DNA of 64,000 bases from Mariprofundaceae bacterium (GTDB lineage: Bacteria; Pseudomonadota; Zetaproteobacteria; Mariprofundales; Mariprofundaceae), in assembly GCA_030950925.1 (NCBI GenBank), contig JAUZQO010000009.1:89162-153161 (forward strand), written 5' to 3'. Positions 27,388 to 37,321 of this stretch are shown in pieces. Both the position numbers and the translations under genes were made by a program. Numbering within the stretch: the first letter of the stretch is position 1; each line of letters opens with the position of its first letter. The notes under the pieces were generated by a model that saw only the letters and a list, made by a program, of their open reading frames with translations, was not told the origin of the DNA and searched no databases.

Positions 27388-28299
27388 ATGCACCTTCCTA
27401 AGCTTATGCAAGAACTTGAACAGCAACTTAGCCTTGCTTTAGCAGGTAAAAAAGACGCGATTCGTCAGGTCATGATTTGTTTACTTAGTCATGGTCATAT
27501 TCTGATTGAAGATGTACCAGGTGTGGGTAAAACCACTTTAGCCCATGCGCTTGCAGCGAGTTTACACAGTGATTTTGGTCGGATTCAATTTACAGCAGAT
27601 ATGTTGCCTGCTGATATTATCGGCGTGGAAATTTTTGACCCGCTTGAGAAACGCTTCTCTTTTCATGCAGGACCCATTTTTCATCACATTGTATTGGCGG
27701 ATGAAATCAATCGCGCCACCCCCAAAGCACAATCAGCCTTGTTGGAAGCCATGGCGGAAGGACAAGTGAGTATTGAGCGTGACACGCATCCTCTGCCACA
27801 ACCTTTTTTTGTGATCGCAACGCAAAACCCCTTGGAACAATTGGGGACATTTCCGTTACCTGAATCCCAATTGGATCGCTTTTTTATGCGTATTTCCTTG
27901 GGTTATCCTGATATGGAAGCCGAACGTCAATTGTTGATGGGGCAGGCAGGGCATGAACAACTCAAACGTTTCCAAGCCTTGGCAACATGGGAAGATATTC
28001 AACACGTCCATCAAACAATTCAACAACTGCCTGTTGCCGATGTGCTGATGGATTATGTCTTGCAACTGTTGGCAGTGAGTCGCAATGGTGAGTGGCTTCA
28101 ACAAGGTATTTCTCCCCGTGCTGGGCAAGATTTGTTGCGGGCAGCCAAAGCTCACGCCTGGCTCAATGGTCAAGCTTATGTCTCAGCTTGGGATATTCAG
28201 GCTGTGTGGCAACCGTGTTTGGCGCACCGCATTGTGGCACACGGTGATGTTGTAGCAGCCATGCAAACATTGTTAGAGCAAGTTCCTGTGCCAGCCTAA
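27388..28299 (+). CDS. MoxR-family AAA+ ATPase
   Basis: 303 residues. AAA+ chaperone-like ATPase of the MoxR class. Walker A is GVPGVGKTTLA (about residue 44), Walker B is VLADEINRA (about residue 107), and sensor-1 is FVIATQNPLEQLGTFPLPES. MoxR proteins work with the neighbouring DUF58 and transglutaminase-like genes in assembling or activating envelope or metal proteins; the client is unknown. The ribosome site AGGAG precedes ATG 27388. The stop overlaps the next start as TAATG. Confidence 0.92.
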   Translation: MHLPKLMQELEQQLSLALAGKKDAIRQVMICLLSHGHILIEDVPGVGKTTLAHALAASLHSDFGRIQFTADMLPADIIGVEIFDPLEKRFSFHAGPIFHHIVLADEINRATPKAQSALLEAMAEGQVSIERDTHPLPQPFFVIATQNPLEQLGTFPLPESQLDRFFMRISLGYPDMEAERQLLMGQAGHEQLKRFQALATWEDIQHVHQTIQQLPVADVLMDYVLQLLAVSRNGEWLQQGISPRAGQDLLRAAKAHAWLNGQAYVSAWDIQAVWQPCLAHRIVAHGDVVAAMQTLLEQVPVPA

Positions 28300-29303
28300 T
28301 GGCCTATAATCCTTCTGATTTAAGGCTTCCACCTTGGTTGCTTTGGCTGTTGAATGCTTTGATTCGCTTGCGTATACCTATCGCAACAAACTGGAAAATA
28401 GGCATGACACGCGCAGGCGGTCTGATGTTCTTTTCCTTGCTTGGCTTGTGGTCAGCGGCTTTTTATTCAGGCAATAACTTACTTTATTTATGTGGTGGCA
28501 TGCTTTTTTCCATTGCATTGATGGCTTGTGTTCAAGGCATTCAAATCTTACGTCATGTTGCCAAGCTTGGTGCTGTATTACCGACTGTATTGGAGCAAGG
28601 TATCCCCCATATTCTTCGTCAACAACAAGACATCGCATCCTCAGCATCCGCGATGATTGATGTGGTATGGCATGGCACGGATATTCGTATGCAAATCAAT
28701 ATGCAAGCACAGCGTATGACCATCATGGCACAACTTTTTTCGGCACAACGTGCGTGTACTTCGCTATCACAACAACACTTAACAACATCCGCACCACTGG
28801 GCTTGTGGCAACTGGAATGTCAACGAGAGGATCCTGCCTTATGGTTGGTATTGGCTGCACCTGTTATTTGGTCAGATACACAAGCTTTGGGCGCATTGGC
28901 CGCATCCCAGCGGATCGAAGGGGATGAATATGATGATTTGCGTGCCTATGTTGCAGGCGATTCTCTGGCTCGCATTCATTGGCGTAAATCAACCTTAAAC
29001 CCTGATTCATGGCGCATCAAACGTTTCACACAAGCCCAAGCATCGCATCATAGTCGCCATTTACGTGTGGACTTACGCCTTCCTTCTTATGCATCTTCGA
29101 AAGATTTTGACCGATTATTAGGCATGGCGTGGTATTGGTTAAAAAAACAAGGGCAATATAGCAGTGAACATTTTATTTTAGGGCAACAACATTTCGACCT
29201 TGCCATACCCAAACAATATCAAGCAGCCGTCAAAGCCTTAGCCCAAGCGGAAAGTGAATCCATCCCACCGTTACAAGGTGAAGGCATGGTATTGTCTTTA
29301 TGA
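28299..29303 (+). CDS. DUF58 domain membrane protein
   Basis: 334 residues. Two adjacent membrane helices lie near the N-terminus (about residues 36-75). The DUF58 core motif is present as EGDEYDDLRAYVAGDSLARIHWRKS (about residues 206-230), with IHWRKS diagnostic. DUF58 proteins are the standard partners of MoxR ATPases. Both ends overlap neighbours (TAATG with moxR, ATGA with tgpA), a compact translationally coupled operon. It lacks an obvious C-terminal VWA MIDAS. Confidence 0.9.
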   Translation: MAYNPSDLRLPPWLLWLLNALIRLRIPIATNWKIGMTRAGGLMFFSLLGLWSAAFYSGNNLLYLCGGMLFSIALMACVQGIQILRHVAKLGAVLPTVLEQGIPHILRQQQDIASSASAMIDVVWHGTDIRMQINMQAQRMTIMAQLFSAQRACTSLSQQHLTTSAPLGLWQLECQREDPALWLVLAAPVIWSDTQALGALAASQRIEGDEYDDLRAYVAGDSLARIHWRKSTLNPDSWRIKRFTQAQASHHSRHLRVDLRLPSYASSKDFDRLLGMAWYWLKKQGQYSSEHFILGQQHFDLAIPKQYQAAVKALAQAESESIPPLQGEGMVLSL

Positions 29304-31201
29304 GTACTGCACACAGCAGAGAAGCCGAGCTTCTCACCTTGGGTGTGTTGATGGCAGGCGTGGCAGCTTTGGCACTGTCTGATTTTGTCAGCCCAATTTA
29401 TTGGAGTTTACCTGTGATAGCCGCTGTCTTGCGTGTTTGGCGGGGCAGTCGTTTTGCATTGAGTGAAATGCACGCCAGCTTTATTGGTTGGTTTGGTTTT
29501 TTATGGGTGGGTTTGGAGCTTATCTTAGGGCGAGCTTGGGTGGTTGCATTCACCGATTTTTTACTTATTTTGGCATTGGCAGTCACCATTGAAAGTGCCA
29601 CACCCCGCAATCATTTGCATCGTATGCTCACAGGTCTTTTTCTGATGCTTGCAGGCGCAGTCTTAACGGATTCCGTGTTATATGCCATACCATTGGTGGC
29701 ATTGATGTGGTTTATTTGGCGTGCAGCCAGTTGTCTTTACGGACTCGAACAAGTGGGTGGAAATTTACCCATTCCCAGTGTTCGTCAAGATATGCAAAGC
29801 AGCAGCATCATGATCATCATCACGTTATCATTGTTTCTATTGCTGCCTCGCTTTGATATTCAAAGTAAACTACAACCGACCCAGCCGCGCATGGCGACCA
29901 CAGGCTTTTCAGATGAAGTGAAACTGGGTGATTTTGCCCGTGATTTGGATAGTACAGTGGTCATGCGTATTGAAAGTCTTGATGCTGATCGTCGTCATTT
30001 TAAACAGCAAATCATGAACCATTATTGGCGCGGCGTGGTACTCAGTCAATATCAACATCATGCTTGGAAACAACGCTCAAGCCAAAAAACACGCACTTGG
30101 TTGGCTGAACAAGATGTAACCATGCACAAAATTCAGCCTAGATCCATACAGATTGCATTGTTTCGTGAGGCATCCGATCACCCTTATATCATGTTACCCA
30201 ATGGCCTCACGCACATGAACCCCTTACATCGTGATAGCTTTCAAGATGATTTGGGACAATTCCATTTTACGCAGTCACCCAACCGCCGCTTACGCCTTGT
30301 GATGCAGCTTGCGCCACAAAACCATACGTCTGACATTCAAATTGCATCAGACATACCGCCGCAAGGGGATGAAAAAAGCCAACGTGTGCCGCAAGCGATT
30401 CAAGATTGGATAAAAGATAGGATTGCACCCAACACGCCAGCAAAACAAGCACTGCAACAACTCAATCAAACCTTGCATGGTTGGACATATGATTTACATG
30501 CTAAATTAGATCCAAAAGCACCGCTGGCTTCTTTTATTCAGATGCAGCGCGGGCATTGTGAACTTTATGCCAGTACATTGGCATTGGCGGCGCGTAGTCT
30601 TGGCATACCTGCGCGTATCGTGAACGGTTATTTTGGTGGTGAATGGAATGATACAGGACATTTTCTCATCATACGCCAACAACATGCCCATAGTTGGGTG
30701 GAAGTTTGGCTTAATGACCATTGGCAACGGATGGATCCCACACCTGCATCCCGTTGGCAATTGACAAATATTCAATTTCCAGTTTGGGATCAAGTATGGG
30801 AAACCGTTAAATTAACGTGGTACCGTTATATTTTAGAATTTCAAAATCAAGACCGTGAAGCTTTATTTAAAAGCCTTATCCATGGATTGAAAATTTTATT
30901 ACCATGGTTGATTTTATGCTTGATTGGCGGTTTTGTGGTGTATCATCTCTATCAGAAGGTGTCGAAGTATCGCAAAACCATTCATCTTAACCGACACCAA
31001 TATGTGATTGATGCATGGTTACTTCAACATGGTATAAAACGTGAATCTTTTGAGCCTTTAAGTCGCATCGAAACCCCTCAACATATCAATCCCAAAAACT
31101 GGTCAGCATGGGTGCAGCGGTGGGAAAAAGATGTGTATCAGCAAAAGCCATTGCCTCGTATTCGATATCTAAAGAAACAGCTCAAAACACTCGAGTCTTA
31201 A
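29300..31201 (+). CDS. tgpA: TgpA-like membrane transglutaminase-domain protein
   Basis: 633 residues. The N-terminal membrane region has about five to seven helices (to about residue 185), then an extracytoplasmic region with a transglutaminase core: Cys in MQRGHCELYASTLAL (about residue 420), His in QHAHSWVEVW (about 464) and Asp in QRMDPTPA (about 479), a complete triad. A final membrane helix (about 535-555) and a basic cytoplasmic tail follow. TgpA-type proteins (DUF3488/DUF4129 group) are essential in Pseudomonas. It completes the MoxR-DUF58-TgpA operon. Confidence 0.9.
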   Translation: MSTAHSREAELLTLGVLMAGVAALALSDFVSPIYWSLPVIAAVLRVWRGSRFALSEMHASFIGWFGFLWVGLELILGRAWVVAFTDFLLILALAVTIESATPRNHLHRMLTGLFLMLAGAVLTDSVLYAIPLVALMWFIWRAASCLYGLEQVGGNLPIPSVRQDMQSSSIMIIITLSLFLLLPRFDIQSKLQPTQPRMATTGFSDEVKLGDFARDLDSTVVMRIESLDADRRHFKQQIMNHYWRGVVLSQYQHHAWKQRSSQKTRTWLAEQDVTMHKIQPRSIQIALFREASDHPYIMLPNGLTHMNPLHRDSFQDDLGQFHFTQSPNRRLRLVMQLAPQNHTSDIQIASDIPPQGDEKSQRVPQAIQDWIKDRIAPNTPAKQALQQLNQTLHGWTYDLHAKLDPKAPLASFIQMQRGHCELYASTLALAARSLGIPARIVNGYFGGEWNDTGHFLIIRQQHAHSWVEVWLNDHWQRMDPTPASRWQLTNIQFPVWDQVWETVKLTWYRYILEFQNQDREALFKSLIHGLKILLPWLILCLIGGFVVYHLYQKVSKYRKTIHLNRHQYVIDAWLLQHGIKRESFEPLSRIETPQHINPKNWSAWVQRWEKDVYQQKPLPRIRYLKKQLKTLES

Positions 31202-31231
31202 ATGAGGGTACTGAGATCAGTGAAGGAAAGG

Positions 31232-32197
31232 TTAGGAAAAATCAAAAGGGTCTGAATAAATATCCGACATGGAAGCACCCGACATAAAACATTGTTTTTT
31301 GATGCTGTCCACTATTTGAGGATCACCACAGATATACACACGATAGCCTTTCAAATCAGGAAAATCAGTTCTGACAACACTTTGAATATCACCTTGCTGA
31401 CCACCTTCAGGGGCATCACCATGTAACACACACGGGGTATATGAAAGTGATTCATGTTCATTGGCTAAATTGCGTAGCTCATCGATGTAATACAAACCAG
31501 GTGTTGCCAAACTACCATGATAAACATGGATAGAACCCGTATGATTTTTTGCCAGAGCATCACGTATGACACCATATAACGGGGCTAAACCAGTACCTAT
31601 GCCAATCATCAACAACGGTTGTTCTTGGTCACGATTGGTATAAAAACAATCGCCTGTTGCGCCCATGATGCTTAAACTATCACCCACAGCGACCATATCA
31701 TGCAAGTCATTGCTAACCAATCCACCAGGCACACGCTTAATATGTAATTCTAAGTAATCTTCTGTTGGTAGGCTGGCTAAAGAGTAGCTACGAATGCTTG
31801 TGCCATCTTGCCCTTTGATGTTGATAAATTGCCCAGCCATATAATCAATCTTGTGTTGTGGTTTCAAACGCAAACGAACCACTGATTCATTGAGCAATGA
31901 TTTTTCCAAGACTTCAGCCAGCATCCAATCTTTGGATGAATCATATAGGCTCACTTCTAAATCTTCTTCAGGCTTACAAATACACGCTAAAAAATGATGT
32001 TGTGCGACCAAGGTGTCTTTCAAACCTGTTTGGGCGACTTTCGGTGGTGTGCCTTGCACAGCTTTCATCATGCACGATTGACATACGCCACTTTGGCAAG
32101 CATTAGGAATGAAGACCTTATGCCGAAGAAGGCAAACAAGAACAGTTTCATCCTTTTCACAGGTGTAGCTCTCACCTTTATATGTAATCATCGCCAT
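31232..32197 (-). CDS. 2Fe-2S ferredoxin/FAD/NAD(P)H oxidoreductase
   Basis: 321 residues. A plant-type 2Fe-2S domain (cysteines in NACQSGVCQSCMMK and LACICK, residues about 33-75) precedes a ferredoxin-reductase FAD domain (RSYSLASLP) and an NAD(P) domain (MIGIGTGLAPLYGVI, then YICGDPQIV). The layout is that of oxygenase reductases and of CDP-6-deoxy-glucoseen reductase-like proteins. Its neighbour is a truncated haemoglobin under likely NsrR control, so it may reduce that haemoglobin for nitric oxide dioxygenation; this is inference. Twenty-eight bases upstream lies the stop of a haemoglobin relic. Confidence 0.85.
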   Translation of the reverse strand: MAMITYKGESYTCEKDETVLVCLLRHKVFIPNACQSGVCQSCMMKAVQGTPPKVAQTGLKDTLVAQHHFLACICKPEEDLEVSLYDSSKDWMLAEVLEKSLLNESVVRLRLKPQHKIDYMAGQFINIKGQDGTSIRSYSLASLPTEDYLELHIKRVPGGLVSNDLHDMVAVGDSLSIMGATGDCFYTNRDQEQPLLMIGIGTGLAPLYGVIRDALAKNHTGSIHVYHGSLATPGLYYIDELRNLANEHESLSYTPCVLHGDAPEGGQQGDIQSVVRTDFPDLKGYRVYICGDPQIVDSIKKQCFMSGASMSDIYSDPFDFS

Positions 32198-32225
32198 CGC
32201 ATATTCACCTTTTACACCTTGTTAT

Positions 32226-32303
32226 TTATTGGTTTAATACATCATCCCGAACACTATCGGTAATCATCATAACTTCTTCAATTTTATCTTCACACACATT
32301 CAT
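32226..32303 (-). pseudogene. C-terminal relic of a second truncated haemoglobin
   Basis: 25 codons, MNVCEDKIEEVMMITDSVRD then DVLNQ and TAA. It aligns end to end with the last 25 residues of the intact neighbour (GVGNDKIQEVITIADSVRTD then ILNK), with about 15 identical in the aligned part and many silent differences. The remainder of the gene is missing and a terminator-like hairpin stands immediately upstream. It looks like the remnant of a tandem haemoglobin gene that lost its body. It could be translated as a short peptide, but there is no good ribosome site. Confidence 0.7.
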
Positions 32304-32312
32304 TGTAAAAAA

Positions 32313-32342
32313 ATACGACGGCTGAATAATCAACCGTCGTAT
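32313..32342 (-). terminator. Intrinsic terminator after truncated haemoglobin
   Basis: A perfect nine-base stem (ATACGACGG/CCGTCGTAT) with a twelve-base loop is followed on the minus strand by a run of T residues (TTTTTT). It lies between the truncated haemoglobin and the reductase, so it should limit read-through between them. Confidence 0.75.
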
Positions 32343-32497
32343 CTACAGCGGCAAAGCCGCCTTAGCTACTCATTAAAACTCACCAGTGACGTTGGGAGAG
32401 GGGAAGGGGTACCAACTTCATGGTCAGCTTTATCAGTAGTATGAGATAGCAAAATAGGTACAGAAATACCTAAAATGCCAATAGAGTTATAAAAAAA

Positions 32498-32860
32498 TTA
32501 CTTATTTAAAATGTCAGTACGAACACTATCTGCGATGGTAATCACTTCTTGAATTTTATCGTTACCCACACCCAACTCAGCTAAAGTGGAACGCAAATGT
32601 GCCAAAATATGTTCATAATGTGAATCGTTAAGACCCTTATCTACCAAATGCTTATGACCTTCACGCATATCCAAACCCGTGTAATTGTTAGGTCCGCCAA
32701 AAACCATGGTTAAAAAAGCTTTTTGTTTGCCTGCTTGTTTCTCCATATCCACGCCTTCAAAGAAACTTGCAACATAGGCATCACTTAACACACGACGATA
32801 AAAAATATCTACAGCTGCATTGACCGATGCTTCTCCACCCAACTCTTCATATAAGCTCAT
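32498..32860 (-). CDS. glbN: Group I truncated haemoglobin
   Basis: 120 residues, normal for TrHbN. Two-on-two globins of this group bind oxygen and turn nitric oxide into nitrate. Tyr B10 is Y21 (IFYRRVL), the proximal His F8 is H69 in MREGHKHLV, and the GG turns (YEELGGE, VFGGPNN) are in place. A GAGGAG site stands before ATG 32860. Its start faces nsrR, with NsrR-like sites between them, which supports nitrosative-stress control. A C-terminal relic of a second copy lies downstream. Confidence 0.93.
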   Translation of the reverse strand: MSLYEELGGEASVNAAVDIFYRRVLSDAYVASFFEGVDMEKQAGKQKAFLTMVFGGPNNYTGLDMREGHKHLVDKGLNDSHYEHILAHLRSTLAELGVGNDKIQEVITIADSVRTDILNK

Positions 32861-32915
32861 ATCTAAACTCCTCTACGCGACTTTTCATATTTTGATTTTC
32901 AGCAAATACCTATAT

Positions 32916-32938
32916 AAGATGTATTTGAGATGCGTAAT
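32916..32938. promoter_or_regulatory. NsrR-like half-site upstream of glbN
   Basis: AAGATGTATTT (32916-32926) matches the NsrR half-site consensus AAGATGYATTT fully; the opposite arm (AGATGCGTAAT) is poor, about 6 of 11. It lies about 56 bases before the glbN start codon. Confidence 0.45.
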
Positions 32939-32953
32939 ATGTGACTGAAAGAT

Positions 32954-32976
32954 AAGATGTCAAATAAATATATGTT
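32954..32976. promoter_or_regulatory. NsrR-like operator upstream of nsrR
   Basis: AAGATGTCAAA-T-AAATATATGTT has the 11-1-11 layout of the NsrR operator. The left arm matches AAGATGYATTT at 8 of 11 positions and the reversed right arm (AACATATATTT) at 9 of 11. Its centre is 42 bases before the nsrR start codon, which suits autorepression. Confidence 0.5.
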
Positions 32977-33006
32977 TAAATTCATGCGGCGTGTCATAGT
33001 ACGCTC

Positions 33007-33462
33007 ATGCAACTGACCCTTTATACAGATTATTCACTTCGCGTACTGCTTTACCTTGCGACTCACCCAAAGCAGCGGGTCACAATTTCAGAGATTTCAG
33101 AGTATTTTGGTATATCTCGAAACCACTTGGTCAAAGTTGTGCATAACTTAGGAAAATTAGACCTGATTCATACCATTCGTGGTAAATCAGGGGGGCTTTT
33201 ATTAGCCGTTCCACCTGAACATATCAATATTGCTGAAACGGTTCAAAAGATTGAACCGCATATGAATTTATTGGAATGCTTTGATGATATGACCAACACT
33301 TGCCCTATCACCATGCAATGCTCCTTGAAAGGTGTGTTATTTCAAGCTCGCACAGGTTTTATGGGCGTATTGGAAAATTACACATTGGCAGATATACTGC
33401 CCAAAGAAGCCCCTGTTTCTATAGCTGAAATACCTATTTCAAACATTCAACGGCGTGCATAG
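33007..33462 (+). CDS. nsrR: Rrf2-family nitric-oxide-sensing repressor NsrR
   Basis: 151 residues. The N-terminal winged helix-turn-helix is clear (LTLYTDYSLRVLLYLATH, then ISEYFGISRNHLVKVVHNL), with the Rrf2 wing RGKSGGL. Three cluster cysteines C91, C99 and C105 (LLECFDDMTNTCPITMQC) have the NsrR spacing, unlike IscR. NsrR carries an Fe-S cluster that nitric oxide destroys, relieving repression. It is divergent from glbN, with candidate operators between. Confidence 0.9.
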   Translation: MQLTLYTDYSLRVLLYLATHPKQRVTISEISEYFGISRNHLVKVVHNLGKLDLIHTIRGKSGGLLLAVPPEHINIAETVQKIEPHMNLLECFDDMTNTCPITMQCSLKGVLFQARTGFMGVLENYTLADILPKEAPVSIAEIPISNIQRRA

Positions 33463-33582
33463 CTGATTTAAAATACGTGGGGGAAATCCGCACAGGCGGA
33501 TGATAGATTTCCTGCTAACATGCCGCGCCAGTGAATGACTATCTTCGTTATTCACCTTTAAATTTAATCTTAGAGAGCCTTT

Positions 33583-34986
33583 ATGTTATCGAAAATTACC
33601 GATGCAATTCAACCGCGTCATGTTGGGCTGTTATGTTTGTGTATTGTTGCATTTTTATACATGGCGTTATTTCGCTATGATAACTATGGGATTGAAGAAG
33701 GCGCAGCGCGCGCCCTTTTAATCAACTGGTCCATCATTCATCAAATTGCCAACGCCACGCCGTTGTTTGGTGTCCCTGATTTACGTGCTTTGATGTTTAT
33801 TTTTCTTGATTTACATTGGGCTGGGAGTTTGCCTGCAGCCAAAGTGTTTACATTGTTCATGTTACTGGCGACTGCCTTGATGTTTTATCGTTGGTCAGAA
33901 GCTTATGATAATGTTGAAACTGCTATCATGGCAACGGCCATGCTTTTGATTGCCCCCATTACAGTCATGCAAGTTGATTCTATTTCACCGGGCGTTTTTT
34001 TGTTTTTTTGTTTTGTATCAGCCTTTTGGTTGAATGAGATGTATCGCAATGGCGAGAGAACAGTGACAGGCGCACTCTTTATGTTGATGGTGATGTCTTC
34101 TTTTGCTGTCAGTTTACACCCGATGGGTTTGGCATTGCCATTGGCACTCTTGATACTTTGGTTACCGAAAGCCGATGATGCCATACTCAAAGTGAAGCGC
34201 CGCAACCTTTTGATTGCTGTTTTGCTGACCACTATCATTTTGTTGTTGATGCGGTGGGGATGGTCTGGTCTGGCATGGGGTGGTGATTATCTTGCTAACC
34301 TTGGTATCATTTTAACGGGTTCTCCCATCATTCAACCGCATCCACCCACAGGTTGGGGCTTGATCGTTGCCAGTATGTTGGGTTTGGTGGTGAGTGTGTA
34401 TGCTTATCAACGAAACTTTGAACTTTTGAGCCTCACTTTGGTATTCGCATGTGTGATTGGTTTGGTTTTACCCGATACATCTTGGGCATTGATGGCATTG
34501 ATTGTTATTCTCGCGATAGGTCTACCACAATTGATTGCTGTTCATCGTAGAACAGGCGTCCAGAGTTTAATCGGGCAACGCGGTGGCGTGTTATTACTTT
34601 TGATGGTTTGTGCCAGTATGTTTACTTCAGCCGATAAACATTATCGTGAAGTCTCTCACCTAAAACTAAAATCCGATGTGGATTATTTGATTGCAGCTGC
34701 GGCTGATATTGCCAACGATGGCACAAAAGATTTCACCATGGCCAGCCAATGGCCAGCTCGCACCATGCTGGCAACTCGGCGCGATGTTTTGCCGCTGCCG
34801 CCTGAAAGCATTTTACAAGATGGTAAGGTATTTATGGAAAAAACTAAGGGTGTGACCCACTTCATGTTTGATCCCAATATGCCTAAAAACAAAGCTTTAT
34901 CTCAAATATCCATGAGTTTGGGGCATCGGATGGAAACCATTGAATTACTACCCGCAGGTATTATTTTACAAGTGAATGCCAAGTAG
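33583..34986 (+). CDS. Polytopic membrane protein, GT-C glycosyltransferase-like
   Basis: 467 residues with about nine or ten membrane helices spread over residues 13-345, then a soluble C-terminal domain of about 120 residues (SADKHYREVSHLKLKSDVDY onward). An acidic pair in the first loop (YGIEEGAARALLINW) and the layout of a multi-helix body plus C-terminal domain resemble GT-C enzymes such as the PMT/ArnT group, which use polyprenyl-linked sugars. No diagnostic motif is certain. It stands alone between nsrR and maeB. Confidence 0.55.
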   Translation: MLSKITDAIQPRHVGLLCLCIVAFLYMALFRYDNYGIEEGAARALLINWSIIHQIANATPLFGVPDLRALMFIFLDLHWAGSLPAAKVFTLFMLLATALMFYRWSEAYDNVETAIMATAMLLIAPITVMQVDSISPGVFLFFCFVSAFWLNEMYRNGERTVTGALFMLMVMSSFAVSLHPMGLALPLALLILWLPKADDAILKVKRRNLLIAVLLTTIILLLMRWGWSGLAWGGDYLANLGIILTGSPIIQPHPPTGWGLIVASMLGLVVSVYAYQRNFELLSLTLVFACVIGLVLPDTSWALMALIVILAIGLPQLIAVHRRTGVQSLIGQRGGVLLLLMVCASMFTSADKHYREVSHLKLKSDVDYLIAAAADIANDGTKDFTMASQWPARTMLATRRDVLPLPPESILQDGKVFMEKTKGVTHFMFDPNMPKNKALSQISMSLGHRMETIELLPAGIILQVNAK

Positions 34987-35018
34987 TTTTATAAAAATTA
35001 GTGCCATAAGGAGTCAGT

Positions 35019-37301
35019 ATGTCAAACAAGGATGCAACACATACACAATTTGAACAAGATGCCTTGGATTATCATCAATATCCAACAGCGGGTAAAATCG
35101 CCATCAAAACAACCACGCCTTGTGTGACCCAACGTGATTTGGCATTGGCATATACGCCGGGTGTTGCCGTTCCTTGTTTGGAAATTGAGAAAAACCCTGA
35201 GCTTGCGTATAAATATACTGCGCGTGCCAACTTGGTCGGTGTAATTACCAATGGTACAGCCGTGTTGGGCTTGGGAAATATTGGTGCTTTGGCTGGCAAG
35301 CCAGTGATGGAAGGCAAAGGAGTCTTGTTCAAACGTTTTGCCGATATTGACGTGTTTGATATTGAGCTGGATGAGACTGATCCCATGGCAATTGTGGACA
35401 CCATTGCACGCATGGAGCCCACCTTTGGCGGCATCAATTTAGAAGACATCAAGGCACCTGAATGTTTTATTATTGAAGAAGAACTCAAAAAACGCATGAA
35501 CATCCCTGTATTGCATGATGATCAGCATGGTACGGCGGTGATTCTTGCCGCAGCTTTTATCAATGCTTTGATTTTGCAAGATAAGAAGATTGAAGATGTG
35601 AAAATTGTTTGCTTGGGTGCGGGAGCAGCTGGTTTTGCTTGCATGAAGCTGATTGAATCTTTGGGTGCCAAACAGGAGAATATTTTCTTTTTGGATCGCA
35701 AGGGTGTGATTTATGAGGGTCGTGGTGATGATTTACCACCACACAAAGCTTATTTTGCCAATGGCGATAAAGATCAGACCTTGGCAGAAATCATGGTTGA
35801 TGCTGATGTGTTTGTGGGCTTATCACAAGGCAATATGGTCACCCCTGATATGCTCAAAAGCATGGCAGACAAGCCGATTGTCTTTGCTATGGCCAACCCC
35901 GATCCTGAAATTGCTTATGATGTGGCCATGCAAACACGCTCCGATTTAATCATGGCAACGGGGCGTTCCGATCACCCCAACCAAGTCAATAATGTATTGG
36001 GGTTTCCATTCTTATTTCGTGGTGCATTGGATGTTCGCGCCACCACCTTCAATGAAGAAATGAAACAGGCTGCGGTGTATGCTTTGGCAGAATTGGCACG
36101 CAGCGATGTTCCCGCTTCTGTGTTGAAAGCGTACGGTGAAAAAGAATTAAGCTTTGGTAAATTTTACATTTTACCCAAACCCTTTGACCCGCGTTTGATT
36201 GAAGTGGTGCCTGCGGCCGTTGCCAAGGCTGCCACAGATAGCGGCGTGGCGCGTCAGCCCTTGCAAGACATCAAAGCCTACCAACAAGAATTAGGGGATA
36301 GGATTGACCAATCCCGCAGCTTTATGCGTTTGATTTCTGAAAAAGCCAAACGTCATCCGTTAAAATTGGTCTTACCTGAAGGTGATGATGAGGTGGTCAT
36401 TCAAGCTGCCATTGCCATGCGTGATGAAGGCGTGGCAACACCGATTATCATGGGTCAAAAACAACGCATTCGTGATTATATTGAGGCAACGGGTGCAAGC
36501 CTGGAAGGCATTGAAATCCTTGATCCACATCAAGAAGATGCGCGTTTTGATAGTTTGGCAGATGCTTGGTATTTTGATCGAAAACGTCAGGGGGTATTGC
36601 GTCAAAGTTCTGTCAAAACATTGCGCCATGATCGTAACACCTTAGCCGCCATGATGGTGCGTCAAGGTTATGCGGATGGTATGTTATCAGGTCGTACAGC
36701 CCATTATGCCGATGTATTACGCCCTGTGCTGCAAGTGCTTGGACATGATGTCAACACAGGCAGAAAGCACCATGTCTATGGTGTCTATATGATGATTATG
36801 GAAGAACGCGCCTATTTCATGGCGGATTGTACGGTCAATGTGGATATGGATGCCGATCAATTGGCTGAGTTGGCCATCTTAACCGCACGAACAGCTGAAG
36901 CGATGGGTTGTGAAGCTCGTGTTGCCATGCTTTCTTTCTCCAATTTTGGCAGTGCCAAACACCCTGAATCACAAAAAGTGGCCAATGCCGTGAAAATTTT
37001 ACACCGTGAACACCCAAGCTTAAAAGTGGATGGTGAAATGCAGGCGGATACAGCGGTCAATGCGACTATTTTAGCGCAATACCCCTTCGCTAAAACCAAA
37101 GAAGCTGCCAATATCTTGATATTTCCCACCATGCAAGCAGGTAATATTGCTTATAAATTATTGAAAGAACTGGGTGGTGGTACAGCCATTGGTCCTATTT
37201 TAATCGGTTTGCCGCAACAGGTGCATGTCTTACATACTGGTGCCAGTGTCGATGATATTGTCAATATGGCTGCGATCGCAGCGGCGCGCGCGGCTTCATA
37301 A
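35019..37301 (+). CDS. maeB: NADP-dependent malic enzyme, MaeB type
   Basis: 760 residues, the length of the fused proteobacterial enzyme. The malic N-terminal domain ([35 protein letters not shown]) and NAD(P)-binding domain ([20 protein letters not shown]) cover about residues 1-425. The rest is a phosphotransacetylase-like domain ([13 protein letters not shown] ... [11 protein letters not shown] ... [18 protein letters not shown]), which is regulatory in MaeB. It decarboxylates malate to pyruvate and makes NADPH. The ribosome site AAGGAG precedes ATG 35019. Confidence 0.95.
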   Translation: MSNKDATHTQFEQDALDYHQYPTAGKIAIKTTTPCVTQRDLALAYTPGVAVPCLEIEKNPELAYKYTARANLVGVITNGTAVLGLGNIGALAGKPVMEGKGVLFKRFADIDVFDIELDETDPMAIVDTIARMEPTFGGINLEDIKAPECFIIEEELKKRMNIPVLHDDQHGTAVILAAAFINALILQDKKIEDVKIVCLGAGAAGFACMKLIESLGAKQENIFFLDRKGVIYEGRGDDLPPHKAYFANGDKDQTLAEIMVDADVFVGLSQGNMVTPDMLKSMADKPIVFAMANPDPEIAYDVAMQTRSDLIMATGRSDHPNQVNNVLGFPFLFRGALDVRATTFNEEMKQAAVYALAELARSDVPASVLKAYGEKELSFGKFYILPKPFDPRLIEVVPAAVAKAATDSGVARQPLQDIKAYQQELGDRIDQSRSFMRLISEKAKRHPLKLVLPEGDDEVVIQAAIAMRDEGVATPIIMGQKQRIRDYIEATGASLEGIEILDPHQEDARFDSLADAWYFDRKRQGVLRQSSVKTLRHDRNTLAAMMVRQGYADGMLSGRTAHYADVLRPVLQVLGHDVNTGRKHHVYGVYMMIMEERAYFMADCTVNVDMDADQLAELAILTARTAEAMGCEARVAMLSFSNFGSAKHPESQKVANAVKILHREHPSLKVDGEMQADTAVNATILAQYPFAKTKEAANILIFPTMQAGNIAYKLLKELGGGTAIGPILIGLPQQVHVLHTGASVDDIVNMAAIAAARAAS

Positions 37302-37321
37302 TCCGTGACATGCCTTAACCT

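Noticed and set aside
32347..32361. GCGGC/GCCGC hairpin as a second terminator
   Set aside because: It lacks a T-run on either strand; the neighbouring hairpin with a T-run is the better candidate.
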